Assembly: GCA_013815465.1 (NCBI GenBank)
Contig: JACDGE010000012.1
Coordinates: 1 to 44,096, forward strand
Source: Alphaproteobacteria bacterium
Lineage (GTDB): Bacteria; Pseudomonadota; Alphaproteobacteria; UBA9655
DNA: 44,096 bases
Reading direction: 5' to 3'
Below are positions 38,986-44,096 of the stretch, one piece after another; the first letter of the stretch is position 1, and every line of letters starts with the position of its first letter. The notes under the pieces were generated by a model that had not been told where the DNA came from, did not search any database, and saw only the letters and a list, made by a program, of their open reading frames with translations. Made by a program: the position numbers and the translations under genes.

Positions 38986-40233
38986 GTGGTAAAATTATAT
39001 TCAATCAAAGCTATGAATTTTGCTTCCGTTATAGCGTTATCTTCTCTTTTTATAGGAACTGTCCTTGTGGAGTCGAGTTTTGCTATGCATGCTTCCGAAA
39101 GTGAGAAGTATTCTGGACAAAATTTATTCTCTAAGAAGCAACGTCAATCCATTCAAATTAAGGGCTTAAAACCAGAAACCGGGAAACAGAAATGGGTGCT
39201 TAAAGAAAGGAATCAATTCAAACACCAGAAAAATGATCTTCGCAGAGAGGATATAAATAACACTACAACAGTAAACGATAATACAAATAAAGAAAATATT
39301 GAAAATTTCTACCGAATAGTTTCCGATAAATTTCATGATAATGATTTTTTTAATTATAAAGATATAACGAAAAGCTTAGAATGTTTAAGTTTAGACGAAT
39401 TTCTTTATAAAAGGAAAGTGCTTGATACGCACAATGATGAAAACATTCCAGAGTTAAATACCAAAAAGCCAAAGTATACTCACCAGCCTACATATGATCC
39501 ATTGACTGATGAACCTTTAATTACCGAGTTTCCTCTTGATTTAAAGACGCCGATGGCTATCTATAATATGGAGAACGACATCTATCCGCTAGAAAACAAT
39601 CACTTTGTTGCATCCCCTGGTAACATAAACGATCCGTATCCAGAGGACAGAAATTCAGTTGTTGTATTAGAGAACTGGAAGAATCGGGATGAACAAATAG
39701 CGCCTTCAATGGTCCCTTCAATAGGTCTTCAACAGCAATGTTATGATGAACAGGTGCTACAATGGCAACTCTCTCAAAATCAACACTATCAAGTACAACA
39801 TAGCTATCCGAACGCGGTTTCTGAAGGGCAATTAAGAAATGCTCCTCAATGGTATCAGCAGCAAATTGAGCTATATTACACCCAGCAATTCTATCAGCAT
39901 CAGAACCAGCCTTATTATGCACCGCAATTCTATCAGCAGCCGAACCAGACTTATTATGCGCCGCAATTCTATCAGCAGTCCCATCAGTCCTATTATTATG
40001 ATCGGCGGTTTTATCAGCAGCAGGAGCCATATTGGTACTTCCAACCGAGATCTCAGCTGCAACAACAACAGGTTTTTAAAGAAACAAAACCAAAGCAGCA
40101 GTTTTATGTTCTGCCTTTACTGTTTCCAGAGCTTCAAGGGAATCCAAAATTTCAGACAGATCGAAAGCTTCAGGAAAAGTTTATGCAAAAATTAGAGCAA
40201 CGTTCAAAAAAGAGTCGGAGAAAAACTTGGTAA
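38986..40233 (+). CDS. Secreted Gln/Tyr-rich low-complexity protein
   Basis: 415 residues with a signal peptide ('MNFASVIALSSLFIGTVLVE', cleavage after 'SSFA'). The N-terminal half is charged and Asn/Asp/Lys-rich. From about residue 250 the protein is dominated by Gln, Tyr and Pro, with a 13-residue tandem motif (YYAPQFYQQPNQ-x, residues about 300-345) and poly-Gln. The C-terminus is basic ('KLEQRSKKSRRKTW'). This prion-like composition suggests self-association or binding to host structures (inference). The start is a GTG at 38986 with CGAGG six bases before it; a TTG at 38980 and an ATG at 39013 are alternatives. No family recognised. Confidence 0.75.
   Translation: MVKLYSIKAMNFASVIALSSLFIGTVLVESSFAMHASESEKYSGQNLFSKKQRQSIQIKGLKPETGKQKWVLKERNQFKHQKNDLRREDINNTTTVNDNTNKENIENFYRIVSDKFHDNDFFNYKDITKSLECLSLDEFLYKRKVLDTHNDENIPELNTKKPKYTHQPTYDPLTDEPLITEFPLDLKTPMAIYNMENDIYPLENNHFVASPGNINDPYPEDRNSVVVLENWKNRDEQIAPSMVPSIGLQQQCYDEQVLQWQLSQNQHYQVQHSYPNAVSEGQLRNAPQWYQQQIELYYTQQFYQHQNQPYYAPQFYQQPNQTYYAPQFYQQSHQSYYYDRRFYQQQEPYWYFQPRSQLQQQQVFKETKPKQQFYVLPLLFPELQGNPKFQTDRKLQEKFMQKLEQRSKKSRRKTW
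39871..40026 (+). repeat. 39-bp tandem coding repeats
   Basis: Four tandem units with exact 39-base period (starts near 39871, 39911, 39950, 39989), each with CAATTCTATCAGCA or a variant. The middle two differ at few positions; the last is more diverged. They encode the YYAPQFYQQ units. Confidence 0.8.
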
Positions 40234-40369
40234 GTTTTCATTATATTTATTTATATCTGCATACGACTCTTAATGCCACAATTCGGGTCTCCTAACCGGA
40301 CACCTTGACCGACAGCTTTAACAAGCATATTCTCTAGCATTAATTATTAAAAACTCTGGAGAAAAATTA

Positions 40370-41194
40370 ATGACCGAATCATCGTTGATGAAGGGAAAGC
40401 GCGGCCTCATTATGGGCGTTGCCAATGATCGTTCTATTGCCTGGGGGATTGCAAAGGCGCTTTCAGAACATGGGGCAGAATTGGCCTTTACGTTTCAAGG
40501 AGACGCGTTAAAAAAGCGCGTAGAGCCCTTGGCCGCATCCGTTGGATCCTCTCATGTGATTCCGTGTGATGTTAGCGCAGAAGGCGGCGTGGGAGAGGCT
40601 TTTTCTACACTCAAAAAACACTGGGATACGCTTGACTTTGTTGTGCATGCGATTGGGTTTTCCGATAAAGAAGAGCTCAAAGGGAAGTATATCAATACGA
40701 GCCGAAAAAACTTTTTGAATTCGATGGATATTTCTTGTTATTCATTTACGGAAGTTTCTCAACATGCTGCCCCGATGATGACAAAAGGTGGATCTCTGTT
40801 AACCCTCTCTTATTATGGAGCGGAAAGAGTCATGCCTCATTACAATGTTATGGGACTTGCGAAAGCGGCTCTTGAAGCCAGTGTGCGCTATTTAGCTGTT
40901 GATTTGGGGGGGGATAACATTCGAGTCAATGCGATTTCGGCTGGGCCCATAAAAACGCTAGCGGCTTCTGGAATTGGAGATTTTCGGTATATCCTGAAAT
41001 GGAATCAGTACAATGCACCTTTAAAACGCAATACAACTCTTGAAGATGTAGGGGGATCAGCTCTTTACCTTCTCAGCGATCTATCTAGCGGTGTGACCGG
41101 TGAAGTTCATCATGTTGACTCAGGCTATCACGTAGTGGGCATGAAAGCCGTCGATGCGCCTGATATTACGGTTGCTGTTGCAGGCGACGATTAA
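40370..41194 (+). CDS. fabI: Enoyl-[acyl-carrier-protein] reductase (NADH)
   Basis: 274 residues, SDR fold. It performs the last reduction step of fatty-acid elongation in the cytoplasm. Motifs: 'GKRGLIMGVANDRSIAWGIA' (nucleotide-binding loop typical of FabI), 'CDVSAEG', 'HAIGFSDKEELKG', catalytic Tyr148, Tyr158 and Lys165 in 'SYYGAERVMPHYNVMGLAKA', and 'NAISAGPIKTLAASGI'. Intact. GGAG precedes the ATG by 8 bases. No neighbouring fatty-acid genes. Confidence 0.97.
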   Translation: MTESSLMKGKRGLIMGVANDRSIAWGIAKALSEHGAELAFTFQGDALKKRVEPLAASVGSSHVIPCDVSAEGGVGEAFSTLKKHWDTLDFVVHAIGFSDKEELKGKYINTSRKNFLNSMDISCYSFTEVSQHAAPMMTKGGSLLTLSYYGAERVMPHYNVMGLAKAALEASVRYLAVDLGGDNIRVNAISAGPIKTLAASGIGDFRYILKWNQYNAPLKRNTTLEDVGGSALYLLSDLSSGVTGEVHHVDSGYHVVGMKAVDAPDITVAVAGDD

Positions 41195-41250
41195 GAGTCG
41201 CTTAGCAACCCTTAATTATTATCCTGGAATTTGGACTTTCTTAAACAATT

Positions 41251-41650
41251 TTGGATAAAACACTGATAAGGAAATCTACGAGGAATTTGAAAAGACTAAT
41301 TTGCGGAGCTCTAAGCCTGACAGGAATCATAAGACTTTCAGCAGTCATGGCGGGGGTTCCTTGCACTTGTGGGCTAGAAAATGGTTATCAAAGCGGTATT
41401 AACCGCCCAGACAAACGTATTTGCGTTAGTGGGGTGGAGGACAGCTGGACAGAAGGGGGTTGTAATCCCAGGCGTTAATGCCACTCCCAACGAAGGTATC
41501 ATACAACTCATGGAGTAACGTCACTGCGGCCAAACTAGGCTTGCCCAGCAGTGTTTTGGTGAAGGAAGGCAGCATATGAATGATTGCGATGCCTGGTGTA
41601 ATGAAAAGGGGCCAGAAGTAAAATGCATGCCTTCAATAAACACAAACTAA
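41251..41650 (+). pseudogene. Decayed small secreted Cys-rich gene
   Basis: From a TTG at 41251 (or the TTG near 41293 with GAGGAA close by) the frame reads a signal-like segment ('LICGALSLTGIIRLSAVMAG') and a Cys-containing mature part ('VPCTCGLENGYQSGINRPDK', 'GGCNPRR'), then stops at 41478. Another frame continues with 'HCGQTRLAQQCFGEGRQHMN' and 'DCDAWCNEKGPEVKCMPS' up to about 41,650, separated by an in-frame TAA at 41516. The second part reads like the missing C-terminus, so at least one frameshift and one stop are suggested. Alternatively the 75-codon frame is a complete short secreted protein. From 41,651 to 41,802 I see nothing. Confidence 0.45.
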
Positions 41651-41802
41651 TGACGAAAATCAGAAATAAAGCCCTTTTTAACACTCACCAATGTCGCTGT
41701 GAGTGAATAAAGAAAAAATAGGAGTTTCATTCCTCGTTAGGACCGTTTAAAATCATACCTTATAAAAAAGAATCGCACCGATAAACTTGTAAGGAACATC
41801 CA

Positions 41803-43578
41803 ATGATTCGAGGTTTTTTTAGATTTATTTTTCGAACCCTCTTCTGGATCTGGGCTTTCATTGGGTTTGCCTTGATGACTTTAGTTCTCTTTCTCTATTT
41901 TTTCAAAGTAGGGCCCTTTCAAGCCGCGTTTAAGCCTCTCACAGAAGAATCTGTCCTTAATCTTACTCTAAATGGTCACTATGTGGAGCATAAGAATGAC
42001 GGGGTAGGGGGGTTATTGTTAGGAAAGCAAGCTTCGCTGTATCATTTGACGCAAGCCATTCTCCATGCGGCGCAGAATGAAAAAATAAAAGGGCTCGTCC
42101 TCCGCATCGATGAACCTCATTTGGGCGTTGCTCAAATTCAAGAGCTGCGAGAAGCCCTTATGGCCTTTCGAAAGGCTGGAAAGCCCAGTTGGTGCTACTC
42201 AGATACTTATGGGGATTCTTCTTCAGGAACAGGCCTTTACTATTTAGCCACTGCTTGCCAAAAAATTTGGCTCCAACCCGTAGGAACAGTTAACCTTACG
42301 GGGTTGAATATGGAAGTGCCTTTTGCAAAAGGGGCCCTTGAAAAGCTAGATGTAAAGCCAGAAATGGCCCAGAGAAAAGAGTATAAATCTTATGTAGAAA
42401 CCTTTACGCGGGATGATTTTTCAGAGCCAAGTCGACAAGCCATGCAAGCCATTGCGGATTCTATCTTGAGTCAATTTGTAGATGGCATTGCAAAAGAGCG
42501 GATGCTCGCTCATGATCAGGTGCGTTTTCTGATTAATAATGGGCCCTATCTTACACAAGAAGCTTTGCCTGAAAAACTGGTAGATCGCGTAGATTATCGC
42601 CACAATTTGCAGGAAGAAATTTATGCTACCTTGGGGAATCATATTAAATTTTTGGGAGTTAATTCTTATCTTGAAACCATTCCTCAAAAGAAAAAAGGAG
42701 CCAAAGTGGCTTTGATCTTTGGTTCAGGAACGATTCTAAGGGATGGGAGTGAATCCCCAATGTCAGAGGTTACGATTACAGCCAATGAAACCTATAAGGC
42801 TTTTCAACTCGCCATTGAAGATCAAGATGTGAAAGCCATCGTATACCGTATTAATTCTGGAGGTGGATCACCCGTTGCTTCAGAAACCATTTATGGAATT
42901 ATTAATTATGCAAAACTCCATGCTAAAAAACCGGTCATTATTTCCATGAGTGACGCGGCAGCTTCTGGGGGGTACTGGATCGCTGTTGCTGGATCTAAAA
43001 TTGTTGCGCAACCTGCGACGTTGACAGGCTCGATCGGTGTATTTGGCGGAAAATTTGTCCTTTCCGGCCTTTTTGATAAATTAGGGGTAAAATTTGGCCA
43101 GATTTCCACGAGTGAAAATGCATCCATGTGGAGTATGGCACAATCTTTTACACCTAGCCAATGGGTCAAGCTGAATGCCCTCATGGATCAAATTTATAAT
43201 GGGTTTACAAGCCGGGTAGCGCTGGGGCGTCACATGACTCCAGAACAAGTAGAAAAGGTTTCTCGTGGACGTGTATGGACCGGAGAACAAGCGCTGGCTT
43301 TGGGGCTGGTGGATCAGCTGGGGGGGCTCCATACGGCCCTGGAATTAGCGAAAAAAGAAGTTGGTCTTCCGCTTGATACAAGCGTGCATATTTTCCCAGA
43401 GCCCAAGACGCTTTGGGAGAGCCTTTCGGCTCTTTTCGATAAAGAAGAAGAGGACGATTTCACCCAAACAGGAATTTTAGGGACAATTTTAAATCCCTTT
43501 AGGAAAATAATGGCCGTCTTTAGGATTCTTTTCTCTTCTCAAGAAGCCCTTTATGTTCCCCTGGGGGAAGTTAAGTAG
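41803..43578 (+). CDS. sppA: Signal peptide peptidase SppA, 67K type
   Basis: 591 residues, the long duplicated form as in E. coli. A membrane protease that degrades cleaved signal peptides. An N-terminal transmembrane helix ('FWIWAFIGFALMTLVLFLYF') anchors it in the inner membrane. The catalytic dyad is Lys195 in 'RKEYKSYVE' (N-terminal repeat) and Ser388 in 'DAAASGGYWIAVA' (C-terminal repeat), at the expected spacing; 'GSIGVFGGKF' follows. GTAAGGA lies before the ATG. Standing alone, with tRNA-Arg downstream. Confidence 0.97.
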   Translation: MIRGFFRFIFRTLFWIWAFIGFALMTLVLFLYFFKVGPFQAAFKPLTEESVLNLTLNGHYVEHKNDGVGGLLLGKQASLYHLTQAILHAAQNEKIKGLVLRIDEPHLGVAQIQELREALMAFRKAGKPSWCYSDTYGDSSSGTGLYYLATACQKIWLQPVGTVNLTGLNMEVPFAKGALEKLDVKPEMAQRKEYKSYVETFTRDDFSEPSRQAMQAIADSILSQFVDGIAKERMLAHDQVRFLINNGPYLTQEALPEKLVDRVDYRHNLQEEIYATLGNHIKFLGVNSYLETIPQKKKGAKVALIFGSGTILRDGSESPMSEVTITANETYKAFQLAIEDQDVKAIVYRINSGGGSPVASETIYGIINYAKLHAKKPVIISMSDAAASGGYWIAVAGSKIVAQPATLTGSIGVFGGKFVLSGLFDKLGVKFGQISTSENASMWSMAQSFTPSQWVKLNALMDQIYNGFTSRVALGRHMTPEQVEKVSRGRVWTGEQALALGLVDQLGGLHTALELAKKEVGLPLDTSVHIFPEPKTLWESLSALFDKEEEDDFTQTGILGTILNPFRKIMAVFRILFSSQEALYVPLGEVK

Positions 43579-43625
43579 GCGTCGTGTTTCTTGGAGACTT
43601 TTTTCTTTGCCACTTTTCCCTTGAA

Positions 43626-43650
43626 GTTTTTAGATAAGTCATCTAAAAAC
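43626..43650. terminator. AT-rich hairpin after sppA
   Basis: GTTTTTAGAT (43626-43635) and ATCTAAAAAC (43641-43650) form a perfect 10-bp stem with a 5-base loop. It lies between sppA and the tRNA. AT-rich and without a U-run after it, so termination is only possible. Confidence 0.4.
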
Positions 43651-43665
43651 AATTTAAATTCCTAT

Positions 43666-43742
43666 GCGCCCGTAGCTCAATTGGATAGAGCATCTGACTA
43701 CGAATCAGAAGGCTAGGGGTTCAAATCCCTTCGGGCGCACCA
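43666..43742 (+). tRNA. tRNA-Arg (anticodon ACG)
   Basis: 77 bases including an encoded CCA. The acceptor stem GCGCCCG pairs with CGGGCGC; the D arm has 'AGCTCAATTGGATAGAGC'; the anticodon arm TCTGA-CTACGAA-TCAGA gives anticodon ACG (read as ICG after editing) for Arg CGN codons; the T arm has GGTTCAAATCC. All four arms fold by eye. Confidence 0.97.
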
Positions 43743-44032
43743 GTGTTTACAATGACTTAGGTGATCATTTTAGGGTTCCCCAAAGCTATAAATTTACTCA
43801 GGGGAGCGCATGGGGAGCATTTTACAAAAAGTCGTAAGGTGCATTTTCCTTCCTTCTCTATCGTAGCATCGTTGAATATTTTGGTTTGAAAGCTAATTTT
43901 GTTCATCCTGTCTCTATAATAAGCATGAAAAACAATATATCAAGGGAAAATCCGAGCATTGAGGATCTGGTCAGGGCTAAGGCGTAGAAATAATTTTTGA
44001 TTTGTGATAAGCATAAGTCAAAAGGACTAGTT
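43743..44032. other. Region between tRNA-Arg and transposase start
   Basis: No gene seen. CAGGGC at 43972 could be the left end of an ISAs1-type element, whose ends usually begin CAGGG; the transposase ATG would then be 61 bases inside. The matching right end lies beyond the window, so this is a guess. Confidence 0.25.
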
Positions 44033-44045
44033 ATGCTTTTATCAC
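44004..44045 (+). promoter_or_regulatory. Hairpin over transposase start codon
   Basis: GTGATAAGCATAA (44004-44016) is nearly the reverse complement of TTATGCTTTTATCAC (44031-44045), with two unpaired bases. The ATG at 44033 lies in the stem and the AAAAGGA ribosome site in the loop. Such structures limit transposase translation in some IS elements. Confidence 0.4.
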
Positions 44046-44096
44046 TTTTAGAAGAACTCACAGATTTTCGTAGTTTTCATGGAAAAGAATACAAAT
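44033..44096 (+). CDS. N-terminus of a probable ISAs1-type transposase
   Basis: 21 residues before the right edge: 'MLLSLLEELTDFRSFHGKEY'. The pattern LL-x-L-x-EL-x-D-x-R-x(3)-GK-x-Y is that of the DDE_Tnp_1-associated N-terminal region of ISAs1-family transposases. AAAAGGACTAGTT precedes the ATG. The rest lies outside the window, so the assignment is tentative. Confidence 0.55.
   Translation, partial: MLLSLLEELTDFRSFHGKEYK

Noticed and set aside
43742-44032. tRNA-Arg as an integration site of a genomic island
   Set aside because: No direct repeat of the tRNA 3' end and no integrase gene are visible in the window.

Overview
The window looks like a chromosomal segment of an AT-rich, host-associated alphaproteobacterium. 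The core genes (Rieske protein, fused cytochrome b/c1, trmL, hemF, rnd, hslO, fabI, sppA, tRNA-Arg) fit Alphaproteobacteria. The accessory load (giant secreted leucine-rich-repeat protein, type VI secretion sheath/tube genes, decayed transposase, palindromic repeats, many small secreted proteins) is what one sees in protist endosymbionts of the Holosporales/Paracaedibacter kind. That taxonomic placement is inference; no rRNA is present to test it.

Layout. 1-2.0 kb: end of an unknown gene, a TetR regulator with a SAM methyltransferase behind it, and a divergent SnoaL-like gene across a shared operator-like region. 2.0-2.3 kb: a GC-rich hairpin-dense island. 2.3-4.2 kb: an unusual two-component pair (XRE DNA-binding domain fused to a receiver, plus a PAS histidine kinase). 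4.4-8.1 kb: a run of eight small envelope/stress genes (two CsbD-like proteins, two secreted proteins, an entericidin-like lipoprotein with a cysteine tail, a YqjD/ElaB-like protein with a membrane partner, a basic protein, a YflT-like glycine-rich protein), mostly with AAGGAG-type ribosome sites. 8.2-9.4 kb: a RipA/SLATT-like membrane protein and a DUF4385 protein. 9.6-17.2 kb: one 2,529-residue secreted protein with HAD-like, kinase-like, Nudix, ankyrin-like and LRR parts. 17.6-20.4 kb: double cold-shock protein, small secreted protein, a DUF4143 ATPase, then a stretch of gene remnants. 20.5-23.3 kb: rnd, a convergent Cys-rich secreted protein, and a secreted protein with two HxS/T motifs (2H phosphoesterase-like).

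23.4-27.4 kb (minus strand): type VI secretion genes tssB, tssC, hcp and tssE, with a hicAB toxin-antitoxin pair lodged between hcp and tssE; hicA carries a frameshift. 27.6-29.3 kb: PAP2 phosphatase and three tandem Flp pilins. 29.6-31.1 kb: hslO and a lipoprotein. 31.4-32.4 kb: a secreted Cys-rich tandem-repeat protein. 32.6-33.8 kb: a three-armed inverted repeat and a second DUF4143 ATPase. 33.8-36.4 kb: the bc1 complex (petA, fused b/c1). 36.5-37.8 kb: trmL-hemF. 37.8-40.2 kb: two secreted proteins of unknown function, the second rich in Gln and Tyr. 40.4-44.1 kb: fabI, a decayed Cys-rich gene, sppA, tRNA-Arg(ACG) and the start of a probable ISAs1-type transposase.

The best candidates for something undescribed are the giant composite secreted protein with its repeating 'APWF' helical module, the three-armed palindrome at 32.63 kb that encodes the same heptapeptide on both strands, and the XRE-receiver/PAS kinase pair directly before the small-gene stress cassette. 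Functional links between neighbours are inferred from position only.
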